Source: Chitiniphilus shinanonensis DSM 23277 (GTDB taxonomy: Bacteria > Pseudomonadota > Gammaproteobacteria > Burkholderiales > Chitinibacteraceae). Taken from it: 64,000 bases of DNA. The stretch spans positions 1 through 64,000 of the forward strand of contig NZ_KB895337.1 in assembly GCF_000374805.1 (NCBI RefSeq), written 5' to 3'. This document shows, piece by piece, positions 53,283 to 62,080 of the stretch. Every line of letters starts with the position of its first letter. The stretch's first letter is position 1. The translations under genes were made by a program, and so were the position numbers. Below the pieces are notes generated by a model. It ran no database searches. It saw nothing but the letters and a program-made list of their open reading frames with translations, and was not told the DNA's origin.

Positions 53283-53398
53283 CGGGAAGGGGGAAGAGGG
53301 AAGGGAGAAGGGTGGCGCGCGATGCGCGCCCAGAACCCGGCAGGTCCAGCGGCTTGCTTTTGAAGTTCCCCTTCCCCCTTCCCTCTTCTCCCTTCCCA
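53283..53398. repeat. Purine-rich inverted repeat, family B copy 2
   Basis: Left arm GGGAAGGGGGAAGAGGGAAG and on to 53312, then GGCGCGCGATGCGCGCC (53314-53330). Right arm at 53367-53398 is the same purine-rich string in reverse complement. The layout, with a shared GGCGCGCGATGCGCG core, matches copy 1 at 6731-6955 although the simple-repeat unit differs. Confidence 0.8.
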
Positions 53399-53423
53399 CT
53401 TTTATTTCCAACGGAAATAAAAG
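53399..53423. promoter_or_regulatory. Perfect palindrome upstream of ssuE
   Basis: CTTTTATTTCC, spacer AAC, GGAAATAAAAG: 11-bp arms without mismatch, 92 bp before ssuE. A further TTATTCC lies at 53494-53500. It is probably an operator for a sulfur regulator (CysB, Cbl or SsuR type) or part of the promoter; compare the sbp and ssuF motifs. Confidence 0.55.
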
Positions 53424-53514
53424 CATCATCCAAAAGTATTTGCAGCACTAAAACCAACGACATAAATTCCTCCCTGTTCTGTAAAAAACATTCGTTATTC
53501 CAGGGAGAACCAAT

Positions 53515-54111
53515 ATGCCGACCGTCGTCACGCTCTCCGGCAGCCCCAGCAGCCGGTCGCGTTCCCAGGGCCTGCTCAACCATGCGGCCGGCCGGCTGGC
53601 CGCGCAGGGGATCGAGATCCAGCCGTTCACGCTGGCCGACTTCCCCGCCGACGCGCTGGTGTTCGCCCACTTCGACCATCCCGCCGTGCAGCGGCTGCAC
53701 CAGGCGGTGGCGCACGCCGACGGCCTGGTGGTCGCCACCCCCGTCTACAAGGCTGCGTATTCCGGCGCGCTCAAGCTGCTGCTCGACCTGCTGCCGGAAC
53801 GCGCGTTGTCGCACCACGCGGTGCTGCCGCTGGCCACCGGCGGCAGCAACGCCCACATGCTGGCGGTCGACTACGCACTGCAACCGGTGCTGGCCGCGCT
53901 CAAGGCGCGCCACATCGTCGGCGGGGTGTACGGCACCGACCAGGAACTGAGCTGGGGCGAGGACGGTGCGCTGCAACTGGCGCCCAACATCGCCGAGCGG
54001 CTGGAGGACGTACTGGCGCGCTTCATCGCCCACCTGCCCAACCCCGGCCGCGCCCAACTCGATCCGAACGCGCTGCACGACCGGGTACGGATCGCCGCGA
54101 TCTCTGTGTGA
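53515..54111 (+). CDS. ssuE: NADPH-dependent FMN reductase SsuE
   Basis: 198 residues, flavodoxin-like fold: TLSGSPSSRSRSQGLLNHA at the FMN phosphate loop, ADGLVVATPVYKAAYSGALKLLLDLL, and ATGGSNAHMLAVDYALQPVL. It supplies FMNH2 to SsuD. Start ATG 53515 follows AGGGAG. First gene of the ssu operon. The N-terminal third lies behind a repeat- and palindrome-bearing promoter region. Confidence 0.93.
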   Translation: MPTVVTLSGSPSSRSRSQGLLNHAAGRLAAQGIEIQPFTLADFPADALVFAHFDHPAVQRLHQAVAHADGLVVATPVYKAAYSGALKLLLDLLPERALSHHAVLPLATGGSNAHMLAVDYALQPVLAALKARHIVGGVYGTDQELSWGEDGALQLAPNIAERLEDVLARFIAHLPNPGRAQLDPNALHDRVRIAAISV

Positions 54112-54238
54112 GCCGGCCTGCTCCCCAGTCCTGTTACCGATTGACCGGATTCCCCGCCGCGGCGGGTGCGTGGCGACGCTGTTTGCCGCGCTCGAACCAA
54201 ACGCCTGACAAACCAATAACCACGATTTGGAGAACCCC

Positions 54239-55168
54239 ATGAAACGCATCCTGACCGCCGCCCTGGCCGGGCTGGCCCTGACCTTCGCGGCGCACGCCGC
54301 CCATGCCGAGGAGCTGCGCATCGGCTTTCAGAAATACGGCACGCTCACCGTGCTCAAGGCGCGCGGCACGCTGGAAACGCGCCTCAAGCCGCTGGGCTTC
54401 ACCGTGCGCTGGGTGGAATTCCCGGCCGGGCCGCAACTGCTGGAAGGGCTGAACGTCGGCGCCATCGACTTCGGCACCACCGGCGAAGCGCCACCGATCT
54501 TCGCCCAGGCCGCCGGCGCCAGGCTGGTGTACGTCGGCAACGAACCGCCGGCGCCGGCCAGCGAAGCCATCGTGGTGCCCAAGGGCTCGCCGCTGAAGTC
54601 GGTGAAGGAACTGAAGGGCAAGAAAGTGGCGCTGAACAAGGGCTCCAACGTGCACTTCCTGCTGGTGAAGGCGCTGGAGGAAGCCGGCCTGAAGTGGACC
54701 GACATCCAGCCGGTGTACCTGCCGCCTGCCGACGCGCGCGCCGCGTTCGAGCGCGGCTCGGTCGAGGCGTGGGTGATCTGGGATCCGTTCCTGGCCGCCG
54801 CCGAAAAGCAGCTGAACGCCCGCGTGTTGCGCGACGGCAAGGGCCTGGTGGCCAACCATCAGTTCTTTCTGGCCGAGCGCGGTTTTGCCGAGCGCAACCC
54901 CAAGGTGCTGAGCGCCGTGCTCGACGAACTGGACAAGACCGACGAGTGGGCCGCCGCCAACCAGGCCGACGTGGTCAAGGAGATCGCCCCGCTGCTGGGC
55001 CTGCCGGTCGACATCGTGCAACTGGCGGTGGCGCGCTACAGCTACGGCGTGCAGCCGGTGAACGCCAAGGTGGCCGACGCCCAGCAGCAGATCGCCGACG
55101 TGTTCCACGACCTGAAGCTGATCCCGAAGCCGATCAAGGTGAAGGACGCGCTGGTCACCGCGAAGTAA
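54239..55168 (+). CDS. ssuA: Aliphatic sulfonate-binding protein SsuA, copy 1
   Basis: 309 residues from ATG 54239 with GGAG upstream. Signal peptide 1-24 (AAHAAHAEE cleavage region). SsuA pattern: [70 protein letters not shown]. Periplasmic receptor delivering sulfonates to SsuBC. Followed at 23 bp by a second, related receptor gene. Confidence 0.92.
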   Translation: MKRILTAALAGLALTFAAHAAHAEELRIGFQKYGTLTVLKARGTLETRLKPLGFTVRWVEFPAGPQLLEGLNVGAIDFGTTGEAPPIFAQAAGARLVYVGNEPPAPASEAIVVPKGSPLKSVKELKGKKVALNKGSNVHFLLVKALEEAGLKWTDIQPVYLPPADARAAFERGSVEAWVIWDPFLAAAEKQLNARVLRDGKGLVANHQFFLAERGFAERNPKVLSAVLDELDKTDEWAAANQADVVKEIAPLLGLPVDIVQLAVARYSYGVQPVNAKVADAQQQIADVFHDLKLIPKPIKVKDALVTAK

Positions 55169-55191
55169 GACCCGTGAACAGGCTCAAGACC

Positions 55192-56139
55192 ATGATCCGC
55201 CAACTCGCCACCCTCGCGCTCGCCGGCCTGCTGCTGGCGGGCGGGGCCGCCGCCACCGAAGTGCGCATCGGCTACCAGAAAAGCTCGCTCAACCTGATCG
55301 TGCTGAAAAGCCGCGGCATCCTGGAGCAGCGCCTGGCCGCCGCCGGCCACAGCGTCAAATGGCACGAGTTCGCCGCCGGCCCGCAATTGCTGGAGGCGCT
55401 GGCGGTCGGCTCGGTGGACGTGGGCATGACCGGCGACACCCCGCCGATCTTCGCCCAGGCCGCCGGCACGCCGCTGGTGTACGTCGGCTTCGAGCCGCCC
55501 AAGCCGCAGGCGTCCGCCATTCTGGTGCCGGCCGATTCCGCCATCCGCAAGCTGGCCGACCTGAAGGGCAAGCGCATCGCCTTGCAGAAGGGCTCCAGCG
55601 CGCACTGGCTGCTGGTGCGCGCGCTGGACAAGGCCGGGCTGAAATGGGACGACATCCAGCCCGCCTACCTGGCGCCGGCCGAAGCGCGCGCCGCGTTCGA
55701 GCGCGGCAGCGTCGACGCCTGGGTGATCTGGGATCCGTTCTACGCCGCAGCGCAGAAGAGCCTGGCGCCGCGCGTGCTGGCCAGCGGCGACGGGCTGGTG
55801 GCCAACCAGAGCTTCTACCTGGCGTCGCGCCGCTTCGCCGCCGAACAGACCCGCCTGTTGCAGGCGGTGTTCGACGCGCTGAGCGACAACGACGACTTCC
55901 TGGAGCAGCAGCCGGCCGAAGCGGCGCGGGTGCTGTCGCGCGCGGTGGGGCTGGACGTGCCCACCTTCGACCAGGTGGTCGCGCGCCGCCCCAGCTTCAA
56001 GGTCACCTGGCTGACGCCGCAGGTGGTGGCCGAGCAGCAGCGCATCGCCGACCGCTTCGCCGAACTGAAGCTGATTCCCAAGCCCGTCGCGGTGAAGGAA
56101 ATCGTCTGGCAACCGCAGCCGCAGCCACAACCGCAATGA
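55192..56139 (+). CDS. Aliphatic sulfonate-binding protein SsuA-like, copy 2
   Basis: 315 residues from ATG 55192 (an in-frame GTG at 55174 is also possible). Signal peptide ends near AAATE (about 22). It shares the SsuA pattern with copy 1 ([43 protein letters not shown]) but differs along its length, so the duplication is old. The C-terminus is an odd QPQPQPQPQ tail. It probably widens the range of sulfonates taken up by one SsuBC pair. Confidence 0.9.
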   Translation: MIRQLATLALAGLLLAGGAAATEVRIGYQKSSLNLIVLKSRGILEQRLAAAGHSVKWHEFAAGPQLLEALAVGSVDVGMTGDTPPIFAQAAGTPLVYVGFEPPKPQASAILVPADSAIRKLADLKGKRIALQKGSSAHWLLVRALDKAGLKWDDIQPAYLAPAEARAAFERGSVDAWVIWDPFYAAAQKSLAPRVLASGDGLVANQSFYLASRRFAAEQTRLLQAVFDALSDNDDFLEQQPAEAARVLSRAVGLDVPTFDQVVARRPSFKVTWLTPQVVAEQQRIADRFAELKLIPKPVAVKEIVWQPQPQPQPQ

Positions 56140-56251
56140 CCGGGCGCGGCGACCAGGCCGCGCCCCAATCCCCCGCGCGACGACGCGCCGCCCCCACGGC
56201 TTCGGCCGGGCGCCCGTCGCCGGCAATCGACATACCTACAAGGATTACGCC

Positions 56252-57409
56252 ATGAACGTCTTCTGGTTCCTGCCCACCCACGGCGACGGTCGCTACCTCG
56301 GCACCCAGCACGGCGCCCGCACCGTCGACCACGGTTATCTCAAGCAGATCGCCCAGGCCGCCGACCAGCTCGGCTTCGAAGGGGTGCTGATTCCCACCGG
56401 CCGCTCTTGCGAGGATTCGTGGGTCATCGCCAGCTCGCTGGCGCCGTTTACCGAGCGCCTGAAATTCCTGGTGGCGATCCGCCCCGGCATCATCTCGCCC
56501 ACCGTCTCGGCACGGCAGGCCGCCACGTTGGACCGCATCTCCGGCGGCCGGCTGCTGATCAACGTGGTCACCGGCGGCGATCCGGATGAACAACACGGCG
56601 ACGGCATCTTCCTCGACCACGCCGAGCGCTACGAAGTGACCGACGAATTCCTGCGCATCTGGCGCGGCGTGCTGTCGGGCGAGGCGGTGGATTTCGAAGG
56701 CAAGCATCTCAAGGTGGAGAACGCCAAGGCGCTGTTCCCGCCGATCCAGCAGCCGTATCCGCCGCTGTGGTTCGGCGGCTCGTCGCCCGAGGCGCACCAG
56801 CTTGCCGCCGAGCAGCTGGACGTCTACCTCACCTGGGGCGAACCGCCCGAGGCCGTCGCCCGCAAGATCGCCGACGTGCGCGCCAAGGCCGCCGCCGTCG
56901 GACGCACCGTGCGCTTCGGCATCCGCCTGCACGTGATCGTGCGCGAGACCAGCGCCGAGGCGTGGGCCGCCGCCGACAAGCTGATCGAGCACGTCACCGA
57001 CGACACCATCGCCGCCGCGCAGAAAGCGTTCGCCCGCTTCGACAGCGAGGGCCAGCGCCGCATGGCCGCGCTGCACGGCGGCCGGCGCGACCAGCTGGAA
57101 GTGTCGCCCAACCTGTGGGCCGGCGTCGGCCTGGTGCGCGGCGGCGCCGGCACCGCGCTGGTGGGCAGCGCCGAGGAAGTGGCGGCGCGGATGAAGGAAT
57201 ACGCCGACCTCGGCATCGAGACCTTCATCTTCTCCGGCTATCCGCACCTGGAAGAAGCCTATCGCGTGGCCGACCTGCTGTTCCCGCTGTTGCCGCTGGC
57301 GCAGCGCCGGCCGAGCGCGAAGCAGAACCTGACCGGCCCGTTCGGCGAGGTGATCGCCAACGACATCGTCCCGGCGGCGGTCGCGCCCAAAGCGGCCACC
57401 GTGGCCTAG
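56252..57409 (+). CDS. ssuD: FMNH2-dependent alkanesulfonate monooxygenase
   Basis: 385 residues, bacterial luciferase-like barrel. [28 protein letters not shown] with the conserved active-site Cys, [16 protein letters not shown], and the flexible Arg-containing loop near [18 protein letters not shown] are typical. It releases sulfite and an aldehyde from alkanesulfonates using O2 and FMNH2 from SsuE. Preceded by AAGGA. Confidence 0.95.
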   Translation: MNVFWFLPTHGDGRYLGTQHGARTVDHGYLKQIAQAADQLGFEGVLIPTGRSCEDSWVIASSLAPFTERLKFLVAIRPGIISPTVSARQAATLDRISGGRLLINVVTGGDPDEQHGDGIFLDHAERYEVTDEFLRIWRGVLSGEAVDFEGKHLKVENAKALFPPIQQPYPPLWFGGSSPEAHQLAAEQLDVYLTWGEPPEAVARKIADVRAKAAAVGRTVRFGIRLHVIVRETSAEAWAAADKLIEHVTDDTIAAAQKAFARFDSEGQRRMAALHGGRRDQLEVSPNLWAGVGLVRGGAGTALVGSAEEVAARMKEYADLGIETFIFSGYPHLEEAYRVADLLFPLLPLAQRRPSAKQNLTGPFGEVIANDIVPAAVAPKAATVA

Positions 57410-57417
57410 GAGGAATC

Positions 57418-58257
57418 ATGGCGAGTACGCACATCCTGCAAGCCGGGCTGGGCCAGACGTCGGCGAGCGGCGAACGCGGCGTGTTCGCCCGCGCTGGCGC
57501 CGTACTGTTGCGCCGCCTGGCGCCCTGGGCCGCGCCGGCCCTGCTGATCCTGGCGTGGCAGTGGGCGGCCACCCACGGCCTGATCGGCAGCCGCATCCTG
57601 CCGCCGCCGCTGGAAGTGCTGAAGGCGGGGGTGACGCTGGCCGAGAACGGCGAATTGTGGACCCACCTGAAGATCAGCTTCTGGCGCGCGCTGATCGGCT
57701 TCGCCCTCGGCGGCGGGCTGGGGCTGCTGCTGGGGCTGATCACCGGCCTGTCGCGGCGCGGCGAGCTGCTGCTGGACACCAGCGTGCAGATGATCCGCAA
57801 CATCCCGCCGCTGGCGCTGATCCCGCTGGTGATCCTGTGGTTCGGCATCGACGAGGCCGCCAAGCTGTTCCTGGTGGCGTTCGGCACGCTGTTCCCCGTC
57901 TACATCAACACCTACCACGGCATCCGCTCGGTGGATGCCGGCCTGGTGGAGATGGCGCGCAGCTACGGCCTGCGCGGCTGGCCGCTGTTCCGCGACGTGA
58001 TCCTGCCCGGCGCGCTGCCGAGCATCCTGGTCGGCGTGCGCTTCGCCATCGGCTTCGCCTGGATCCTGCTGATCGTCGCCGAGACGATTTCCGCCAGCTC
58101 CGGCATCGGCTACCTGGCGATGAACGCGCGCGAATTCCTCCAGACCGACGTGGTGGTGCTGGCCATCCTGCTCTACGCCGTGCTCGGCAAATTGTCCGAC
58201 TGGGCCGCGCGCTGGGTGGAACGCATCTGGCTGCGCTGGCATCCGGCCTATCAGTGA
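57418..58257 (+). CDS. ssuC: Sulfonate ABC transporter permease
   Basis: 279 residues with six transmembrane helices. The cytoplasmic EAA-type loop (EMARSYGLRGWPLFRDVILPG) contacts the ATPase. ATG 57418 follows AGGAGG, the best ribosome site of the operon, and lies 8 bp after ssuD. Confidence 0.94.
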   Translation: MASTHILQAGLGQTSASGERGVFARAGAVLLRRLAPWAAPALLILAWQWAATHGLIGSRILPPPLEVLKAGVTLAENGELWTHLKISFWRALIGFALGGGLGLLLGLITGLSRRGELLLDTSVQMIRNIPPLALIPLVILWFGIDEAAKLFLVAFGTLFPVYINTYHGIRSVDAGLVEMARSYGLRGWPLFRDVILPGALPSILVGVRFAIGFAWILLIVAETISASSGIGYLAMNAREFLQTDVVVLAILLYAVLGKLSDWAARWVERIWLRWHPAYQ

Positions 58258-58266
58258 GAACACACC

Positions 58267-59073
58267 ATGACCCAGACCACCCTTGAAGGCACCGCCGGCG
58301 TGGCGCTGGCCATCCGCGGCCTGGCCAAGCGCTTCGGCGCGCAGACCGTGCTGGCCGCGCTCGACCTGGACATCCGGGCCGGCGAATTCGTCGCCATCGT
58401 CGGCCGCTCCGGTTGCGGCAAATCCACCCTGCTGCGGCTGGTGGCCGGGCTGGACCGCGCCAGCGACGGCCGCATCGACGCCGACGGCGCCGCCCTGGCC
58501 GACAGCGGCGCCGACACCCGGCTGATGTTCCAGGACGCGCGCCTGCTGCCGTGGAAGAGCGTGCTGGCCAACGTCGGCCTCGGCCTGTCCGGCGACTGGC
58601 AGCCGCGCGCCCGCGCCGCGCTGGCCGAAGTGGGCCTGGCCGAGCACGCCGGCAAATGGCCCAGCCAGTTGTCCGGCGGCCAGCGCCAGCGCGTCGCCCT
58701 GGCACGCGCGTTGATCCACGAGCCGCAACTGCTGCTGCTCGACGAACCACTGGGCGCGCTGGACGCACTGACCCGCATCGAAATGCAGCAGCTGATCGAA
58801 CGGCTGTGGCTGCGCCACCGTTGCACCGTGCTGCTGGTGACCCACGACGTGGAAGAAGCCGTGGCCCTGGCCGACCGCGTGCTCCTGATCGAAGACGGCC
58901 GCGTCGGCCTCGACCTGCCGGTACCGCTGCCCCGCCCGCGCGCCCGCGGCGCCGCCGGCTTCGGCGCCATCGAGGAACAGGTGCTGGCACGCGTGCTGCG
59001 CCAACCCGAACTGGTCACGCCGCTGGTGGACGAGCTCCCGATCGCGCCGGGGGCGTTGCGCTGGGCGTTGTGA
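58267..59073 (+). CDS. ssuB: Sulfonate ABC transporter ATPase
   Basis: 268 residues. Walker [10 protein letters not shown] (46-54), signature LSGGQRQR, Walker [13 protein letters not shown], and the switch His in LLVTHD. The C-terminal ~60 residues are typical for SsuB. Last gene of the operon; it ends 20 bp before a family-B repeat. Confidence 0.94.
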   Translation: MTQTTLEGTAGVALAIRGLAKRFGAQTVLAALDLDIRAGEFVAIVGRSGCGKSTLLRLVAGLDRASDGRIDADGAALADSGADTRLMFQDARLLPWKSVLANVGLGLSGDWQPRARAALAEVGLAEHAGKWPSQLSGGQRQRVALARALIHEPQLLLLDEPLGALDALTRIEMQQLIERLWLRHRCTVLLVTHDVEEAVALADRVLLIEDGRVGLDLPVPLPRPRARGAAGFGAIEEQVLARVLRQPELVTPLVDELPIAPGALRWAL

Positions 59074-59093
59074 GTTTTTTGAAAAAACCCACA

Positions 59094-59233
59094 GGGAAGG
59101 GAGAAGAGGGAAGGGGGAAGGGGGAAGGGGGAAGGGGGAAGGGTAAAACCCGAAACCTTGGCATTCCAAATCCTGGACTACAGAGGACACGGAGAGCACG
59201 GAGTTCCACGGAGAAAACCAGGGCAAACGGGAA
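59094..59233. repeat. Compound repeat (B3 + A3), left arm of cassette bracket
   Basis: Purine-rich run of GGGAAGG units (59094-59142) followed by a single CAGAG-type family-A unit (about 59170-59220) and ACGGGAA. Much of it is repeated in reverse complement at 61140-61243. It occupies the gap 59074-59399 together with a terminator; no gene is seen there. Confidence 0.85.
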
Positions 59234-59327
59234 GCTGCGTTGCGCGTTTTCGTTGTGTAGCGCGGCGCGCGATTTGGCATCTTTTGGCGCGGATTTGACA
59301 CCCCGTGCCGCCCAAAATCCAGATGAC

Positions 59328-59353
59328 AAATGGCCCGCAGGTGCGGGCCATTT
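59328..59353. terminator. Bidirectional terminator-like hairpin
   Basis: AAATGGCCCGCA / TGCGGGCCATTT, nearly loopless 12-bp perfect stem. It lies between ssuB (+) and tai4 (-), which converge on it. Confidence 0.7.
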
Positions 59354-59399
59354 CATCGAAACCCAGCCATCGCTGACAAGCAGGCTGTCCGGCTGAGCG

Positions 59400-59771
59400 C
59401 TACTCCATCTCGGCACCGATGAACTTGTCCTGCTGGATGATCAGCTTGTTGTACGCGGGGGCTTCGTAGGCGTCGAGGCAGCGCATCAGGTTGTTGGTTT
59501 TCCCTGTTGCCTGCATGACCTTTTTATCTTCCGGAATCGCCTTGTTGAAGTACGCCTCGACGTTGTTGTAGGCGCCATCAGCGTGTCCACCAAGCTGAAA
59601 GTACGCGCCCACCGCTTGGGATGCTTCCTTCGCCGTTTCGGTTTTTTGGTAGGTGCTCAAGCAATACGCCAGCCCCCATTTCTTGAGGGTCAGTCGCGCC
59701 TGCTTCACGTCATCCGCTGCATGCCCCAGCAAGGGAATCGCTAACAACAGTCCGACAGCGTAACGCTTCAT
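59400..59771 (-). CDS. tai4: T6SS amidase immunity protein Tai4
   Basis: 123 residues, signal peptide 1-18 (AIPLLGHAAD), so the product is periplasmic, where Tae4 attacks. The mature part has Tai4-like segments KKWGLAYCLSTYQKTETAKEA, AVGAYFQLGGHADGAYNNVEAYF and the closing CLDAYEAPAYNKLIIQQDKFI. Its start overlaps the tae4 stop (ATGA). It should inhibit the cell's own and kin Tae4. AT-richer than the adjacent ssu operon. Confidence 0.85.
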   Translation of the reverse strand: MKRYAVGLLLAIPLLGHAADDVKQARLTLKKWGLAYCLSTYQKTETAKEASQAVGAYFQLGGHADGAYNNVEAYFNKAIPEDKKVMQATGKTNNLMRCLDAYEAPAYNKLIIQQDKFIGAEME

Positions 59772-60307
59772 TTCAGCTCCCAATACAAGACTTCCTTGGT
59801 GGTAACCCCCGGCTGGTCGTGGACAAAGTAGCAATGGTCGCCGCAGTCGCGGCCATTCCATAGGGTGACGTGTCCGGTCGCGTCGTTCCAACCCGATACC
59901 GCAAAGATCACGATGCCTTTCTTGCCGGCCAACTGAGTCATTTGGCTTTGTGCGCTTCCCCTGATCGTCAAATCCGGAGTACCAAATTGCTGCTTCACAA
60001 AGGGCAGCATGTCAGACACGCGCATGATGTAGGCTTTGCCATCCCCACCGCGCAGTTTGTAGGCGCCAGGGCCGCGCTGGATAGTCAATCCGCCGTAGTT
60101 GAAGGCCCGGCTCAGGCGTAACGCACAGGCGTTGGCATATCTGTCGGGCTTTTCAAGGTAGTGCTCGTAAACGTTTCCCCCGACCATTTTGTAGGCATCC
60201 GGTGCGCTCATCCCAACAGGGTACGCATTCCAGACGTCGTTGAACCTGGGCCGGTTCACCCGTACCGTGGCGGACTGTCCACCGGCAGTTGCTCTCAGCG
60301 TTCCCAT
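59768..60307 (-). CDS. tae4: T6SS peptidoglycan amidase effector Tae4
   Basis: 179 residues. NlpC/P60-like fold of the Tae4 family with catalytic Cys61 in NACALRLSRAFNYGG and His146 in GHVTLWNG. Cys155 and Cys159 in NGRDCGDHCYF could form the disulfide reported for the family. No signal peptide, as expected for a T6SS cargo. It cleaves D-Glu-mDAP bonds in target peptidoglycan. The preceding PAAR gene ends 5 bp upstream. Confidence 0.9.
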   Translation of the reverse strand: MGTLRATAGGQSATVRVNRPRFNDVWNAYPVGMSAPDAYKMVGGNVYEHYLEKPDRYANACALRLSRAFNYGGLTIQRGPGAYKLRGGDGKAYIMRVSDMLPFVKQQFGTPDLTIRGSAQSQMTQLAGKKGIVIFAVSGWNDATGHVTLWNGRDCGDHCYFVHDQPGVTTKEVLYWELK

Positions 60308-60312
60308 ACAAG

Positions 60313-60981
60313 TTACGCCTTGCTGATGATTTCGATCTTCTGGCCCGCCAGCACATTCTTCACAGTGGCGACGCCGCTGGCATCCACTTGGGCCGAAAGG
60401 GACAAGCGCTTCATTCCATCAGTGATTTCCTGCTGATCTTCGTCTTCCAGCAGAATCTCCACGGTCTCTCCCGGCGCGTAATGCCGGGTTTCGACGTGAA
60501 GGTTGATATCCACGTAATGCCGCGAAAACTCGCTCAAGGGTGTTTCATCGTCGCCATAGGACCAATACACGCGGACGATTTCCTTTTCTTGAGCGGAATC
60601 TTTGCCCGCCGCGGCCTTGGCCACTGCGGCAGCGGTACCCGCCACTGCTGACGCAAGCGCTTTTCCGGATGCACTCGTCGCCGTGGCCGCGCCCTGAGCT
60701 GCCCCGCCGCCTGGCGAGTGGGTGCCCAACGTTTGCTTGCCGGGGATCAACACCGCGCCGCAGGCCGTCTTGTCTCCTGCACGGGCCAGGTGCCGCCCCA
60801 TCAACTCGATGTTGTCGCCGCCTTGCACAATGGCGAAGCTGCCTTTGCACTCGGGGCAGCAGGTCATGTCGCCCACGGTAGCAACGGGCTTGCCCTGGAA
60901 GGTCATGGGTGACTGTGCCGACACTACCGTACCGCCGTGGCTGGTGGTGTCGCCCAGGACAATGAAGAGCTTGCCGGACAT
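60313..60981 (-). CDS. PAAR-domain T6SS spike-tip protein
   Basis: 222 residues from ATG 60981, giving the usual start MSGKLFIVLGDTTSHGGTV; an ATG at 61014 adds 11 residues. PAAR domain (1-~95) with the conserved DTTSHGG, VATVGDMTCCPECKG and ARAGDKTACG segments. An Ala/Gly/Thr-rich linker (~105-145) leads to a ~90-residue beta-rich C-terminal domain of unknown type, perhaps the part that loads Tae4. It would sharpen the VgrG spike. No other T6SS gene is in the window. Confidence 0.85.
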   Translation of the reverse strand: MSGKLFIVLGDTTSHGGTVVSAQSPMTFQGKPVATVGDMTCCPECKGSFAIVQGGDNIELMGRHLARAGDKTACGAVLIPGKQTLGTHSPGGGAAQGAATATSASGKALASAVAGTAAAVAKAAAGKDSAQEKEIVRVYWSYGDDETPLSEFSRHYVDINLHVETRHYAPGETVEILLEDEDQQEITDGMKRLSLSAQVDASGVATVKNVLAGQKIEIISKA

Positions 60982-61139
60982 GTTTACATTCAACGACGAA
61001 TCCAAGTTGGCCATGGTAGGTCGGCGAGCCTGCGCCCGAAAAACCAATGCCCACATTCGTTGTTGCGGCGCAATGTTCTGACGTTGACGTGCTTTTCCGC
61101 AGTTGGGACAAAGACCGCAGCGAATGACATCACTCCGCC

Positions 61140-61243
61140 TTTCCCGTTCTTAAGGTTTTCTCTGTGAAACTCTGTGTTCTCTGTGCGCTCTGTGGTTCAA
61201 GATTTGGGGTTTAGGTTTTTACCCTTCTCTCTTCCCCCTTCCC
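61140..61243. repeat. Compound repeat (A4 + B4), right arm of cassette bracket
   Basis: In reverse complement it reads: purine-rich GGGAAGG run, GGGTAAAAACC, a family-A unit (TTGAACCACAGAG and on), GAGAAAACC, then AACGGGAA. This parallels 59094-59233 in the same order. It ends 7 bp before the start codon of the GNAT gene. Confidence 0.85.
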
Positions 61244-61250
61244 AACCACC

Positions 61251-61784
61251 ATGCACACCGAACGCCTGATCCTGCGCCCGTGGCGCGATGAAGACCTCCC
61301 GCCGTTCGCGGCGCTCAATGCCGATCCCGAGGTGATGCGCCACTTTCCCGCGCCGCTGGATCGGGCGCAGAGCGATGCGCTGGCTGCGCGCTGGCAGCAG
61401 GGCATCGACGAGCGCGGCTGGGGGTTGTGGGCGGTGGCGTTGCGCGATGGCGGCGAGTTCGTCGGCATGGTCGGGCTGAACCCGCCCGTCGCGGTATTTC
61501 CGTTCTCGCCGTGCGTCGAGGTGGGCTGGCGGCTGGCGCAGCGCCACTGGGGGCGCGGCTATGCCAGCGAGGCGGCGCGCGCCGCGCTGGCGTTCGGTTT
61601 CGATACGCTGGGGCTGGACGAGATCGTCTCGTTCACCGCCGTGCCCAACCTGCGCTCGCAGGCGGTGATGCGGCGGCTGGGCATGACGCGCGGCGACGAC
61701 TTCGATCACCCGGCGCTGGCGGCGGACCACCCGCTGCGCCGGCATGTGCTGTACCGGCTGGCGGCCCAAGCATGGCGCGGCTGA
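61251..61784 (+). CDS. GNAT acetyltransferase (RimJ/RimL type)
   Basis: 177 residues. TERLILRPWRDEDLPPFAAL, the acetyl-CoA loop QRHWGRGYASEAARAALAFGF, and VPNLRSQAVMRRLGM fit the RimJ/RimL N-acetyltransferase group. Substrate unknown. Its 5' leader is formed by the repeat ending at 61243; no clear ribosome site is visible. Confidence 0.88.
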   Translation: MHTERLILRPWRDEDLPPFAALNADPEVMRHFPAPLDRAQSDALAARWQQGIDERGWGLWAVALRDGGEFVGMVGLNPPVAVFPFSPCVEVGWRLAQRHWGRGYASEAARAALAFGFDTLGLDEIVSFTAVPNLRSQAVMRRLGMTRGDDFDHPALAADHPLRRHVLYRLAAQAWRG

Positions 61785-62068
61785 GGCGCTGGATCGCCCT
61801 CGGCGCAATGGTCGTGGCGTCGAACGCCTGGGCCACCCGCTGCGAGGAGGGCTACCGGCTCAGCGTGCCGTGGCAGATCGTCGTGTTCGATCTGCTCTGG
61901 CTGCCGCTGCTGCTGTGGTTGGGGGGCGACTTCCTGTGGCGGCGCATCCGCGCGCCGCGTTGGCGTTGGGCCGCGCTGGGCGTGTTCTTCGTCTTGTGGG
62001 CGGCCGCCGCATTGTTCTGGACGGGCCTGAGCTTCTTCCTCACCCGCCGTTGCGTGCTGCCCGGCTGA
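61772..62068 (+). CDS. Small membrane protein (98 aa)
   Basis: ATG 61772 overlaps the end of the GNAT gene by 13 bp. An N-terminal signal-like helix (GAMVVASNAWA), then two predicted membrane helices at about 35-52 and 68-92. The loops hold CEEGYRLSV and RRCVLPG. No family recognised. Probably co-translated with the GNAT gene. Confidence 0.6.
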   Translation: MARLRRWIALGAMVVASNAWATRCEEGYRLSVPWQIVVFDLLWLPLLLWLGGDFLWRRIRAPRWRWAALGVFFVLWAAAALFWTGLSFFLTRRCVLPG

Positions 62069-62080
62069 GGCCCGGTCGCG

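Noticed and set aside
57406-59301. Minus-strand open frame of 631 codons
   Set aside because: Antisense to ssuC and ssuB; composition is typical of a shadow frame.
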